A stretch of 64,000 nt of DNA from Saccharothrix espanaensis DSM 44229 (GCF_000328705.1 NC_019673.1:2976001-3040000); one strand, 5' to 3'. Shown: positions 49,767-59,625, counted from the first letter of the stretch. Translations and numbers: made by a program. Notes: generated by a model not told the origin, from the sequence alone.

Positions 49767-50927
49767 GTGAATCGGGTATCGAACAGACCTCCGGACGACG
49801 TCGAGCTGCTCCGCTGTTTCCAGGTACTGGACCTGCGCACCGTGCCGGCCCGGTTCTTGGCCGCCGGCGCCGCTCTCGATCCCGACCTGCTCGACCACGT
49901 CGCGGCCCGGCGAAGTGAGACGGCCTCGGGTCTGGTGCGCATCGCCGAGGGCGAATTCGGGTGGTACCCCGACCCGCCCCTGTTACCCCTGCCGTGGGAC
50001 GACTCCGCCGAACTGGTGACCCGCCGGGTCGGCGAGGACCTCCTCGCCGCACTCGGCTCCGCCTGCGCCCTGCTGGGGCGACCGGTGGACGGCTTCGAGC
50101 CCCTTGCCGCGACCGCCGCCGCGACCACCGCCCCGCCCGCCGTGCCGCCGATCGGGTTCACCGACCGGCCCCAGGCCACGTCCTGGCTGCGCAGGCACCT
50201 GACCGTGTCGCTGGCCGCCGTGCGCGCCGCCGGTCGCGCCCGGCTGAGGTCGCTGGCCACCGCCCTGGCGGCCCACCTGTGGACCTGCGCGCCGACCGAC
50301 GTGCCGCGGCAGTGGGCCGAGGGGCTGGCCGACGCGGGCACGCGCGCCGCCATCGACGACCGGCAACCCCGCCGGCTGGCGGGGCTGCTGCGGTTGAGCG
50401 CCCGCTGGTTCGCCGCCTCCGGCGACTTCGTGACCGCCAACGCCCACGGGGTGCGCGAGTGGACGGTGTGGAAGGAGCTCGGCGACACCGCGGGCATGAT
50501 CGACACCCTGTGGCGGCGGGCCGAGATCTACCGCGCGGACCGGCGCGGCAACCGCGAGCTGGACTGCTACCAGCGCCTGCGGTCGCTGTACCAGGGCGTT
50601 GACGACCGGTTCGGGCTGGCGCGCACCCAGGTCGCGCGCGGGGTCGCCCTGATCGTCGTCGGACGCCCCCGCAACGCCGGCGAGCAGTTGCGCGACGCGG
50701 CGCGCGCCGTCGAGGACCTGGCCGACGTCCCGCCCTCCGACCTCGCCTCCCTGCTGGAGACCCTGGGCAGGGCCTTCTGGCGCCTGGGCGCCGTGGGCAC
50801 GGCCAAGAGGCAGTTCAGCGGTGCCCTGCGGCTGCTGGTCGACCACGACGACCAGGCGGCCCAACGCATCCGTGCCCTGCTGGCCCACCCCGAGCACCTG
50901 CCGCTGCCCGGTCACGGGATCGGCTAG
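49767..50927 (+). CDS. TPR-like signalling protein
   Basis: 386 aa, mostly helical. The C-terminal half has TPR-like helix pairs (DTLWRRAEIYRADRRGNREL, DCYQRLRSLYQGVDDRFGLA, GRPRNAGEQLRDAARAVEDL, ETLGRAFWRLGAVGTAKRQF, SGALRLLVDHDDQAAQRIRA), as in SARP/AfsR-type regulators and effector-associated proteins. The N-terminal half has no recognised domain. GTG 49767 has GAGGAG 9 bp upstream. Its stop shares a CTAG with the stop of the convergent 56-aa peptide gene. Confidence 0.7.
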   Translation: MNRVSNRPPDDVELLRCFQVLDLRTVPARFLAAGAALDPDLLDHVAARRSETASGLVRIAEGEFGWYPDPPLLPLPWDDSAELVTRRVGEDLLAALGSACALLGRPVDGFEPLAATAAATTAPPAVPPIGFTDRPQATSWLRRHLTVSLAAVRAAGRARLRSLATALAAHLWTCAPTDVPRQWAEGLADAGTRAAIDDRQPRRLAGLLRLSARWFAASGDFVTANAHGVREWTVWKELGDTAGMIDTLWRRAEIYRADRRGNRELDCYQRLRSLYQGVDDRFGLARTQVARGVALIVVGRPRNAGEQLRDAARAVEDLADVPPSDLASLLETLGRAFWRLGAVGTAKRQFSGALRLLVDHDDQAAQRIRALLAHPEHLPLPGHGIG

Positions 50928-51094
50928 TCGTGCCACAACCCCGCCAGCGCCAAGACGACCTGGATCAAGGTGATCAGCGGTTTGAGCACCGCCGGTGCCG
51001 CACGGCGGGCCGGCGGGTGGGACGCCCGCGGGCGGCGGTGCCGGCCGCGGTGCGGGCGGCGGCGACGGGGGTTCGGGCACGCACGTGGGGACAT
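50924..51094 (-). CDS. 56-aa cationic single-helix membrane peptide
   Basis: The N-terminal half is extremely basic (CPNPRRRRPHRGRHRRPRAS) and the C-terminal half is a hydrophobic helix (VLKPLITLIQVVLALAGLWH). It follows the Fic-like gene by 29 bp and is probably cotranscribed. The ribosome site is weak. The shape would suit a membrane toxin or an anchor, but no family is recognised. Its stop overlaps that of the convergent TPR-like gene within the palindrome CTAG. Confidence 0.5.
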   Translation of the reverse strand: MSPRACPNPRRRRPHRGRHRRPRASHPPARRAAPAVLKPLITLIQVVLALAGLWHD

Positions 51095-51123
51095 GGTGGG
51101 CTTGCTCTTTCGGGAGTGGGGGA

Positions 51124-52344
51124 TCAGTCCGCGGGAGGGGCGAAGGCGTCCCGGTCGGACTCCGGGGCCAGGGGGACCTGAAGCGCGTACAAGTCCAGCA
51201 CCGGCTGGCACACGAACACCTTGTTGTACGACTTGCCGTCGACGATCTCCAGGATTCCGACCTGCACCAGGTGCCGGGTGACCTGGGTCGCGGTGCGGTT
51301 GGCCATGCCGTAGACCGTCTCCAGCGCGCGGTTGCTCGTGACCGGAGCGGTGATCAACCCGCTCACCACCCGCTGCACCGTGGGCGATCCCTTCGCCTGG
51401 GCCACCAAGCTCCGCCGCAGGGCGTTGAGCTTGTCGATCAGTGCCAGCTGCTCCGTGGCCTGGGCACGGACGGCTCCGGCGAAGAATAAGATCCAGTCCT
51501 CGATCGGCCCGCCGTCGACCACCGCGCGGATGTGCGCGTGGTACTCCTGCTCGTGCTCGTCCAACCAGGTCGACAGCGCCAGCACCTGGTCGCGCAGCAA
51601 TCCCGCCCGGACCATCGCCGACGCGTCGTAGATGCTGGTCAGGTAGGGCCCGGCACCCTGGTGGGGGTCCAACAGCGCCAGGTGCAGGTGTCCCAGCGAG
51701 ATCTTGCCGACCCGGGGCAGGGAGTGCGGGGCGTCGATCCACGTCGACCACTGCGCGAACGCGCTGTGCAGCAACGCGCCCGGCGGCACGGTCAGGATGC
51801 GCGGCTGGTCCCCCTTGCGGTCGGCCAGCCAGCTCTGGCCCGTCCGCAGGCCGGGCTCGGCCGGGTCGCCGCCGGCGAGCTTGCGGCCGACCTCGCAGAG
51901 CAACTCGGCGTCGAAGGGCCCACCGCCCGCCAAGCGTTGCGCGCCGTGCTCGACGGCCTGCAACAACCGGCCCATCGGAGCACGTTCCAACAACACCTCC
52001 TCCGGCTCGCCGACCCCTTCGGCCGCGCGGGTCAACAACAGGCTGGTCATCCAGGACTCGGAGAAGTCCGCGCTCGTGCCGGCCATCTCCGCCGCGCTCT
52101 GCACCTCGCGCAACCTGGTGCACAACTCGAACATCGCGTGGTCGGGAAGTCCGCGCGTCCTTTCGTTCAGTTCTCCCAGGGTGTGCTCAGCCATCGCCTG
52201 CACGCGGTGGGTTTCGGTTGGCAGAATAAAGTCGGACGCCAGAGGACGCGGCAGGTACGCCCGCATCCCCCGCATCCACTCGGGCGAATCGTCGGTCGCC
52301 GACCGCTCGACCCACTCGCCGTAAGGCACTGGCGTCTGACCCAT
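51124..52344 (-). CDS. Degenerate Fic-family protein with C-terminal winged helix
   Basis: 406 aa. The N-terminal Fic_N-like region (AYLPRPLASDFILPTETHRV, LREVQSAAEMAGTSADF) resembles the usual 'EA..SS.IEGT' part. At the position of the catalytic HPFxxGNGR the sequence reads LHLALLDPHQGAGPYLT, so the His and most of the motif are gone. Following helices (LRDQVLALSTWLDEHEQEYH, GPIEDWILFFAGAVRAQATE) and the winged helix (RTATQVTRHLVQVGILEIVD) match Fic proteins. AMP transfer is therefore unlikely, and it may act as a regulator. It probably forms an operon with the 56-aa peptide. Confidence 0.65.
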   Translation of the reverse strand: MGQTPVPYGEWVERSATDDSPEWMRGMRAYLPRPLASDFILPTETHRVQAMAEHTLGELNERTRGLPDHAMFELCTRLREVQSAAEMAGTSADFSESWMTSLLLTRAAEGVGEPEEVLLERAPMGRLLQAVEHGAQRLAGGGPFDAELLCEVGRKLAGGDPAEPGLRTGQSWLADRKGDQPRILTVPPGALLHSAFAQWSTWIDAPHSLPRVGKISLGHLHLALLDPHQGAGPYLTSIYDASAMVRAGLLRDQVLALSTWLDEHEQEYHAHIRAVVDGGPIEDWILFFAGAVRAQATEQLALIDKLNALRRSLVAQAKGSPTVQRVVSGLITAPVTSNRALETVYGMANRTATQVTRHLVQVGILEIVDGKSYNKVFVCQPVLDLYALQVPLAPESDRDAFAPPAD

Positions 52345-52917
52345 AGACGCAGCGTGAAGCAACCGACCACAAGACTGCAAGTGGTCAATTTCGGCGGATC
52401 AAGATCAACTTGGTTGAACGGGTGCGCGTGCATCCGCCCGTGCACGACCGGGTGGTCCGGCCGAACTCGTGTTCGTGCACGTCAGCAACGATCAACGTCG
52501 GAATTGATCGCAATAATGCGGTTAGGGCGCCTCCGGGTGGTGCGCCGGGAGTCCCGGAAAGCCTTTGTCGCCTTGCGTGCGCAGAAGGTGTGCCGTAGGA
52601 GACAAATTCACCCGTTCGAGCGCCGTGTTGTGTGCCTACCGCCGCTCCACGTCGACATGGAGCCCGACTTGGACGCGTAGGCGGCTCGCTTTTCATCGTA
52701 CGGCTGACCACGATGTGCCCGCTGCCGACACCCGTTCGGGACGGGCGACGCTCCTCGTCGTCCCGGCGTCAGGGCACGAGGTCGAACAGCAGGGCGGGGC
52801 AGCAGCGGTCCGGCGATGAGGAGGTACGGCCACGATCGGCACCCCGGGAATCAGGTGCGACGTGATCGACAGCGGCACCGAGTGCTGCTCGCGCCCGACA
52901 ACCGCTCAAGCCTGTGT
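52345..52917. other. Long AT-richer non-coding gap
   Basis: No gene is supported on either strand in 573 bp. A GACCAC/GTGGTC inverted repeat (52365-52386) lies just upstream of the Fic-like start and may be an operator. The middle has noticeably lower GC than the flanks, as in promoters or decayed DNA. Confidence 0.5.
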
Positions 52918-53397
52918 TCAGGGCACTGTGTGTGCCAGTTCGGCCCACACGGTCTTGCCCGGACCGTGGGTGGTCTCCGGCCAGCCGGTGCTGCCCCAGG
53001 CGAGGGCGAGCGCGGCCACGATGACCAGGCCCCGGCCACGGGTGTCCGATATCCGCGAGACACCCTTGGTCGGCGGATCCGACGACTTGTCGTCGACTTC
53101 GACCAGGACACCGGACGGCCGGTGGGTCATCCGCAGCGCCACGGGCCGGTGGGTGTGGTCGTAGGCGTTGCTGACCAACTCGGTGACCACCAGGCACAGA
53201 TCGTCCAGCAGGTCCGGGTGCAGGTCCGGCAGCGCCTGCGCGACCCAGCCGCGCACCCGGTTGACCGGCGGCCGATCGGCCAATCCGAGTTCGAAGGTCC
53301 GTGCGGCCTCAGCCACGAGCGCCCGCCGTCCGATCCGACGTCGGGTGGACGCGGTCCCGATGCGCGAGGGCGTCCGGCGTGGCCACCGCACCACCAT
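52918..53397 (-). CDS. RsbW-like anti-sigma ATP-binding protein
   Basis: About 159 aa. A HATPase_c domain of the RsbW/SpoIIAB type: N box DDLCLVVTELVSNAYDHTHR, G1-like VLVEVDDKSSDPP, G2-like SDTRGRGLVIVAALALAWG, then TVWAELAHTV. Such kinases hold stress sigma factors and phosphorylate STAS antagonists. The STAS gene at 59626 is a possible partner. The start is uncertain: the frame is open from 53712, but the family-like sequence begins after 53350. ATG 53397 is a compromise. Confidence 0.82.
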   Translation of the reverse strand: MVVRWPRRTPSRIGTASTRRRIGRRALVAEAARTFELGLADRPPVNRVRGWVAQALPDLHPDLLDDLCLVVTELVSNAYDHTHRPVALRMTHRPSGVLVEVDDKSSDPPTKGVSRISDTRGRGLVIVAALALAWGSTGWPETTHGPGKTVWAELAHTVP

Positions 53398-53727
53398 GAC
53401 CGGCACCCGCCGATGGCGCTGACCTCGCTCCTCCGGCTCCCCACCGCCGGTGAGCCCGCAGGCCCGGACAGACCGACTCCACCACGCCGACACCCTCCCC
53501 CTGAGGTTCGCTCGCGTTCCCGTTCGAGGAGCGGCAACGCGGCGACTTTCGCTGTGCATCCCCTGGTACCCGGTTGAGGGCGCCGATGAACTTGGCCGCC
53601 GGCCCAGGAAGATGCGCGCTGCCGTGCGACCGACGAAGTGCCTGCTGGACGCCGGTCCGAGCGTGTCCGGTTTCGGCCGAGCTGGACGCAAGGGGGCGCA
53701 GCGACGTGGCACCCCGCCTGGGGAGGG

Positions 53728-56700
53728 TCAAGGGCAGGGCTGTGGCAGGGGCTCGTCCGGGCTGAACCGCTTCCACTGGTCTTCGGAGGGCGTTCCGACG
53801 AGGTCGCAGATGGTCTTGGCCGGGTCCGCGTACTGGGCGGGGTCCCACAGCCGGATCGTGCCGTCACTGCTCGCGCTGACCAGCAGAGCACCGTCGGCGG
53901 CGAACGACGTGTCGTCCACGGTGTTGCGGTGGCCTTGGAGCGGAGGACCGATCCGGCGTCGCGTGCCCACATCCCACAGTTGCAGCTCTGACGGCTGGTC
54001 CGGACTGATGAGCGATGCGAAGGTCGTCGTGGCGACGGTTGTGCCATCAGGGCTGAACGAGACCGAACGCAGGCTGTTGCCGAGACCGGTGAGGGGTTCG
54101 CCGGCGGGGGCCCCTGTTCCGGCATCCCAGAACTGGACGACCTGACCGTCCCCGCCGGTCGCGAGGAACTTCCCGTCCGGGCTGAACGCCATGTCGTACA
54201 CGGAGAAGGACGGGATGTCGTCGCCGAGCCGCTGCCGAGTTCCGAGGTCCCACAGGTGAATCCCCGCCCGATCAGAGACGGCCATGGTCCGCCCGTCGGA
54301 GCTCACCGCCACGCCCGCGGCTCCACTGGTGTCCGAGGTGCTGGGGCCGTACGGCACAACCTGGTTCGTCCGCGTGTCGAGGACGTGCACCACGCCGTCT
54401 TCAGTGGCCACCGCCGCCGTGTAGCCCTTCGGGCTGACCGCCAGGGTGACGCCTTTCAGGCCGACCGGAGAACGGTTCTGCCCCTGCACGTCCGACAGCC
54501 GCACGGTGCCGTCGTCGGCTCTGGTGACCAGCAGCCGACCTTCCTCACCGAAGGCGACGTCGGCGATGTCAGGTCCACTGTGGACGAACGGGTCGCCGAC
54601 CCAGTGGCGGTTCGCGGAGTCCCACAGCCGCAGCGTCTTTCCCGTGCTGATGGCTACCGTGTGGTCGTCGGGAGATGATGCGACCGCGAGGCGGTTGCCG
54701 CCCTGGTCGACCAGCGGTGGCCCGCTCTGCCGGTGGGCGGTCGGGTTCCACAGCCGGACGGTGTTGTCCCACCCGACGCTGGCCAGGCTCCTGTTGTCGG
54801 GGCTGAACGCGACGCGGGCGACCCCACCGACGTGCCCGACCAGGGGATGGCCGATCGGTCGGTGGTCGCGGGCGTCCCACAGCCGGACGGTGCCGTCGGC
54901 TCCCGTCGTCGCGAGAGTGCGGCCGTCGAAGCTGAACCGCGCACCGTAGACCGGACCGCTGTGCCCCAGCAGGGGATCTCCTACCAGGCTTCGGGTTTCG
55001 ACGTCCCAGAGCTTCGCCGACGCGTCGTTCCCGGCGGTGATCACGGTGTTGCCATCGGGACTGAACGCCACGTCGGTCAGGAACTGCTGCGAGTGGGCCT
55101 GGATCGGGTCGCCGATCTCGTCGCGGGTGCCGGTGTCCCACGTCCTCAGCTCACCATCGTTGTTCCCGGTGGCGAGAATCCGGCTGTCCGGGCTGAACGC
55201 GAGGCCGAACACCGGCACGTGCGTCTCCAGCCCGAGTGGTCCACCGATGGGCGTGCGGGTCACGGCGTCCCACAGCCGGACCTGACCGTTGTCGGCGGCC
55301 GTGGCCAACAGCCGACCATCGGGGCTGAAGGCGACCTGGTTCAGGCCACTGTCGTGCTGGAGCGGCGGTCCGACCGGGTCGCGGGTGGCGACGTCCCACA
55401 GGCGCAGGGTCTTGTCGTCGCCGACGCCGGCCAACGTCGACCCGTCGGGGCTGAACGCCACGCCGACCACCGGCCCGGTGTGCCCGGTCAGCGGCGCGCC
55501 CAGAGGGGTCCTGGTCGCGACGTCCCACAGCCGAACGGTCTGGTCCTTGCTCGCGGTGGCCATCACCCGGTTGTCCGGGCTGAACACGACGCCGAGCACG
55601 TAGTCGGAGTGGCCGGTCAGCACCGCTCGTGCCCGCGTGCTCAGAGCCTGGAGCATCGCGAATCGGGTGGCCGCGTCCGGCGAGATGTGCCAGGCGGTCC
55701 TCGCGAGTCGTTGTGCCAGTAGCGGATCGGTGGTCAGCAGCAGTTCGCTCTGGGCGACGAGTTGCCGGGACAGCGCGAGGTCGTGCTGCCGGTCCGCCTC
55801 GGTGGCGTTGCGGCGCGCGATGACCGCGACAACGCTGGTCGAGGCCAGCAGGACGAGCACCACGGCGGCGAGGAGCCGGCGGACCCGTGCGGCACGGACC
55901 GCGGCGCGCGAGGCCGCCGTGAGGAATGCCCTGCTCTCGGGGGCGACGACGACGTCCGGGTAGCCGGCGGGTTCGTCGTCCCAGCGGCCGACGGCTTCGC
56001 TCAGCACCGACAACTCGCCGCCGCGCGGCAGGAGCGACTCGTCCCGGCCGGCGGCCCGCCACCTGGCGGCCGCGCCGATCAGGCGGTCGAGGATCAGGCG
56101 GTCGGTCTGATCGCCGGCCGTCCACTCGTGCAGCCGGGGCCACGCGCGAAGCAGGGTCTCGTGTGCGATCTCCACGTTGTCGGCGCTGAGGATGAGCAGC
56201 CGCTGTTCGGCGAAGGCGTCCAGCACCGCCGTGAGGTCCGGTGCCCGCTGCTGGGGGACCAGCGCGTACAGACCGGCCTTCTCCGTGCGGCGGGACAGGA
56301 TCTGCCCATCCGCGGAGATCGTTGTCAGCCGGCGGAAGACGATGGCCGCGGTGCCCTGCTGCGGACCGGTCAGCGTGGCGAAGGCCGCTTCCGCGCCGGT
56401 CGAGACGGCGTGCTCGACACCGCCGCTGAGACCGTAGCCGCGCAGGGTCAGCCGGTTGTCCTCGCGTTGGTTCCAGGTCAGCAGCATCGCCTGGGACAAC
56501 AGCGGCAGCGACCCGACGTCGAACACCGCGGGGCCGGTCAGCGACCGCAGATCGGCCAACACCGTCTCGGGCAGCAGGGAGTCCAGCACCAGACCCGCGG
56601 CCGTCGCCGGACCGGTGATCGCCCGCCGGAGGTCGGGCTCGCTCATCGGTCCCACCGTGAACTGGGCGTCGCTCAGGAACTCGGACAGCTGCGGCGCTGC

Positions 56701-58005
56701 GGTGCACCGGTCCCAGAAGTCGCCACGCACGCCGAGGACCACCAGCGCGGCCATGCTGCCGTCCTTGCCGGCGGGCGTGGCCACGAGGTTCCGGATGACG
56801 TCGAGGAACCGCTCGCGCTCGACCGCCGCCGCCAGGGTGAAGACCTCCTCGAACTGGTCGACCACGACGATCAGCCGTGCCGGCAACAGATCGACGGATA
56901 AGGCTTGTGCCGCCAGCACCGCCTGACGTGCCACGAGATGCGCTTGTCCGGGGTCCTTGGTCAGCGCGTCGCGGATCGCCGAGGGCGGGCCACCGGTCAG
57001 CGCGGCCAGCCGCGTGGCGAACTCCTCCAGCGGCTTGGGCGTCGGCGTCATCACCACTCTGGGCCACGACTCCGACCCGGTGGCGAGCGATCCCCGTGCC
57101 ACCGACGGGATGAACCCGGCGCGCAAGAGCGAAGACTTGCCGGCACCGGACGCGCCGGTGACCACCACCAGGCCCGGTCCGGCCAGCCTGTGACTCGCTG
57201 TGCCCACCAGTGCGGCGGTCAGGCGTTCCCGGCCGTAGAAAATGCCCTCGTGCTCCTGGTCGAACGGCGACAGGCCGCGGAAGGGAGCGCCGTCGGGCCA
57301 CGAGACCGGCTGCCCGCCGTCCGGAGCTTGCCGCCGTGTCCTGCGCTCGACGACGGCGAGCTCGTCACGGAGCAACCGCAACTGTAACGACTGGTTCTGT
57401 GCCCGCTCCCGATCGGCGCGGTGCTCCATGTCCTGGCGCAGCAGGCTTTCCTGGATCGCGAGGGCGGCGGTCCGCACGTCGGCCAGCACGTAGCCGAACT
57501 CCCCGAACTCGGTCCCCAGGCGGCCGAGCGCTTCCACCAGCTGTGCCTGGACTTCCGGGTCGCCGCTGTCGAGCGCCGCCTCCAGCGCCGCCCGTGGACC
57601 GTCGAGCTCCTTCAGGAGGGCGGCGATCTCGGACTTCAGCTCGGCGGCCTGCGCATCGCCCGCGAGGAGCAGTTCCTCGATCACCAGGGAGAGGTCGTCC
57701 TCGATCTGCTCCGGCTCGGCGTTCCCGCGCTCCTGCGCGCGCCGGATCGTCCGCAGCAGCACATCGGTCAGGACGTTGGCCCCCACGGAACCCAGCACGC
57801 CGATACCGGCACCCGCCAGGACCCCGACTCCCAGCAGCCCCGGAACCGCCAGGACAGGCCCGAACGCGCCGGCGCACAGCAACGCTACGACACCCGCCGG
57901 CGTCAACCGCCGCAACCCATCACCGGTGCGACGCGCGACCCGCACAACACGAGCGCCCAAACCCCTGCGCATCCGCCGGACGTCGTCACCGCGGTCGGTC
58001 GTCAC
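53728..58005 (-). CDS. nSTAND1 P-loop/WD40-repeat protein with membrane segments
   Basis: About 1,425 aa. Order: one or two N-terminal membrane helices (AGVVALLCAGAFGPVLAVPG, LLGVGVLAGAGIGVLGSVGA), a charged coiled-coil region (SLVIEELLLAGDAQAAELKS), the nSTAND1 NTPase (GIFYGRERL, Walker A GASGAGKSSLLRAG, Walker B RLIVVVDQFEEVFTLA, WLR-like helices), a second membrane helix (LAAVVLVLLASTSVVAVIAR) and about 14 WD40 repeats. The repeats read FSPDGxxLATxxxDxxVRLWD, in all about 600 residues, giving one or two propellers. STAND ATPases act as switches in signalling and defence. GTG 58005 is my start; 58041 is possible. No effector gene is fused. Confidence 0.92.
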   Translation of the reverse strand: MTTDRGDDVRRMRRGLGARVVRVARRTGDGLRRLTPAGVVALLCAGAFGPVLAVPGLLGVGVLAGAGIGVLGSVGANVLTDVLLRTIRRAQERGNAEPEQIEDDLSLVIEELLLAGDAQAAELKSEIAALLKELDGPRAALEAALDSGDPEVQAQLVEALGRLGTEFGEFGYVLADVRTAALAIQESLLRQDMEHRADRERAQNQSLQLRLLRDELAVVERRTRRQAPDGGQPVSWPDGAPFRGLSPFDQEHEGIFYGRERLTAALVGTASHRLAGPGLVVVTGASGAGKSSLLRAGFIPSVARGSLATGSESWPRVVMTPTPKPLEEFATRLAALTGGPPSAIRDALTKDPGQAHLVARQAVLAAQALSVDLLPARLIVVVDQFEEVFTLAAAVERERFLDVIRNLVATPAGKDGSMAALVVLGVRGDFWDRCTAAPQLSEFLSDAQFTVGPMSEPDLRRAITGPATAAGLVLDSLLPETVLADLRSLTGPAVFDVGSLPLLSQAMLLTWNQREDNRLTLRGYGLSGGVEHAVSTGAEAAFATLTGPQQGTAAIVFRRLTTISADGQILSRRTEKAGLYALVPQQRAPDLTAVLDAFAEQRLLILSADNVEIAHETLLRAWPRLHEWTAGDQTDRLILDRLIGAAARWRAAGRDESLLPRGGELSVLSEAVGRWDDEPAGYPDVVVAPESRAFLTAASRAAVRAARVRRLLAAVVLVLLASTSVVAVIARRNATEADRQHDLALSRQLVAQSELLLTTDPLLAQRLARTAWHISPDAATRFAMLQALSTRARAVLTGHSDYVLGVVFSPDNRVMATASKDQTVRLWDVATRTPLGAPLTGHTGPVVGVAFSPDGSTLAGVGDDKTLRLWDVATRDPVGPPLQHDSGLNQVAFSPDGRLLATAADNGQVRLWDAVTRTPIGGPLGLETHVPVFGLAFSPDSRILATGNNDGELRTWDTGTRDEIGDPIQAHSQQFLTDVAFSPDGNTVITAGNDASAKLWDVETRSLVGDPLLGHSGPVYGARFSFDGRTLATTGADGTVRLWDARDHRPIGHPLVGHVGGVARVAFSPDNRSLASVGWDNTVRLWNPTAHRQSGPPLVDQGGNRLAVASSPDDHTVAISTGKTLRLWDSANRHWVGDPFVHSGPDIADVAFGEEGRLLVTRADDGTVRLSDVQGQNRSPVGLKGVTLAVSPKGYTAAVATEDGVVHVLDTRTNQVVPYGPSTSDTSGAAGVAVSSDGRTMAVSDRAGIHLWDLGTRQRLGDDIPSFSVYDMAFSPDGKFLATGGDGQVVQFWDAGTGAPAGEPLTGLGNSLRSVSFSPDGTTVATTTFASLISPDQPSELQLWDVGTRRRIGPPLQGHRNTVDDTSFAADGALLVSASSDGTIRLWDPAQYADPAKTICDLVGTPSEDQWKRFSPDEPLPQPCP

Positions 58006-58325
58006 ACCAGAACCACCTTGCACTCGAACTGGAACCCGCAAGGAGATGTCTCGCGCGCCGACGCTGTCAGGTGCCTTGTGACTTGCTGCCCGGCAGCGCT
58101 CACAAACAGCTGATCGTCACCGGGACCATACCGTTACACCCCTGCGGATCCACGGTGTGTTCGTCTCGGCGGTAAGCACGTCGAGGGGAAAGCGATCGCG
58201 ATTGCCGAAGTCGGCAAGGGCGAGCAGGCGTCGAGCACGGTGGTCACCTTGACCGGTCCGACCGTGTTGTTCACCAGCAGTCTCCTCCTCGCCGCAACGA
58301 GGGAGCGCCCTGGAGCTACGTGCGG

Positions 58326-59126
58326 TCAGGTCGGCACGCCGTCTGGTTTCGGTGCCCCGTCCCCGGTGAGGCGGTGGAGGGCCAGCGCCTTGGCGAGTTC
58401 GCCTCGTTCGTGCGCTTCCACCAGGTCGGTGGCGACGTCACGAAGCTTGCGGTTGGTGTGCTGCGACGCCGTGCGCAACAACGTGAAGCCGCCGTCGGTG
58501 TCACAGGAGAAGTGGCGCATGAGCAGGCCCTGGGCCAGGCCGATGGTGTGGCGCGTGTCGAGCGCGGTGGTGAGGTGGCGCACCATTTGTCTGCTGTGGT
58601 GGACCAGGTCGATGTTGTCGAGGGCGACGCCGGCGTGCAGCGCGATCAAGAGGATGACGTCGTAGGAGTGGTCGTTGAACCGGTGGGCCTCGCGGGACAA
58701 CAGTGTCAGGGCGGCGGTCGGGGAGCGTTCGGTGGGCAGCGGCAGCACCAGGCAGCTGCGGTAGCCGTGCAGGGCCAGCCGGGAGGCGAACAGCGGCCAC
58801 CGGCGGTCCTCGGCCGTGTCGCCCAGCCGGCGGGGTTCGCGGTAGCGGAGCACCTCGCGGATCGGGTCGTCGTGCACCACGCCGTCGCCCGCCGCGCCGT
58901 CTTTCGACAGGGGGGTGAGTGGCGCTTGGCCGGTGGTCACGGCGATCTCGAAGCCGTCGTCGCCGGTGATGGCGAGGAAGGCCAGGTCGCAGCCGGGAAC
59001 GGTGCGGACGAGGTGGTCGGCGAACCGGCCCGCGACGGTCTGGTGTTCGTCGTCCTCGACCAGCCGGGTCATCTCGGCCAGCTCGGCGGCCAGTCCCGGA
59101 ACGGCGGCATCCGTGTGCTGTGTCAT
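58326..59126 (-). CDS. GAF-ANTAR antitermination regulator
   Basis: 266 aa. The N-terminal GAF domain (VPGCDLAFLAITGDDGFEIA, YREPRRLGDTAEDRRWPLFA, YRSCLVLPLPTERSPTAALT) is followed by an ANTAR RNA-binding domain (TALDTRHTIGLAQGLLMRHF, GFTLLRTASQHTNRKLRDVA, TDLVE). ANTAR proteins bind paired hairpins in mRNA leaders and stop termination. GAF ligands are small molecules or stress signals. It belongs with the other stress-response genes of this region but is not in an operon. Confidence 0.93.
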   Translation of the reverse strand: MTQHTDAAVPGLAAELAEMTRLVEDDEHQTVAGRFADHLVRTVPGCDLAFLAITGDDGFEIAVTTGQAPLTPLSKDGAAGDGVVHDDPIREVLRYREPRRLGDTAEDRRWPLFASRLALHGYRSCLVLPLPTERSPTAALTLLSREAHRFNDHSYDVILLIALHAGVALDNIDLVHHSRQMVRHLTTALDTRHTIGLAQGLLMRHFSCDTDGGFTLLRTASQHTNRKLRDVATDLVEAHERGELAKALALHRLTGDGAPKPDGVPT

Positions 59127-59625
59127 CTGCTTTCACCCCTCGGCAGGCGGTTACTCCGCACGACGACCGTGGGCCGGCGGCGGGAGTTGCGGGTCGGGGT
59201 GCTGCTGTGTTGAACACCCGCCGGCCGTCCAACCTAGCGCATGCCGAAGTTCGGGGTCGTGGGTGTGCGGAGCCCTGGCTGGGGTAGTACCACTGGTGCC
59301 GCGTGTACTTGTCGGACGCGGCAGGGGGCCACGCGAGTGGTCCAGGCCGGGCTCGCTGCGGTGTCGTTGAACAGTCAGCGCCCGGGTCGGTCTGGTCGCG
59401 CGGGGCGGGCTCGGCCAACGCGGCCGAGCCCGCCCCACGCCTGCGCCGCCGGTCGTGCCGCCGCCATCAACCCCGACGGTGCCGGTCGCCGGCCTCGCCG
59501 ATCCAGCAGCAGGACCCCGCAGCGAAATGGGCCAGGGAACCCCGCATGAGCAACCTCACAGAAGGTCTCTTCGATCCGTTCAGCACCTGATGAGGAGGAT
59601 GCGGCCGGCTACGCGCACAGCGGGC
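59127..59625. other. Non-coding gap between regulators
   Basis: About 500 bp with no supported gene. A 14-codon ORF at 59547 (MSNLTEGLFDPFST) has AGGGAA 8 bp upstream, but there is nothing to confirm it. The remainder has no repeat or hairpin of note. Confidence 0.45.
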
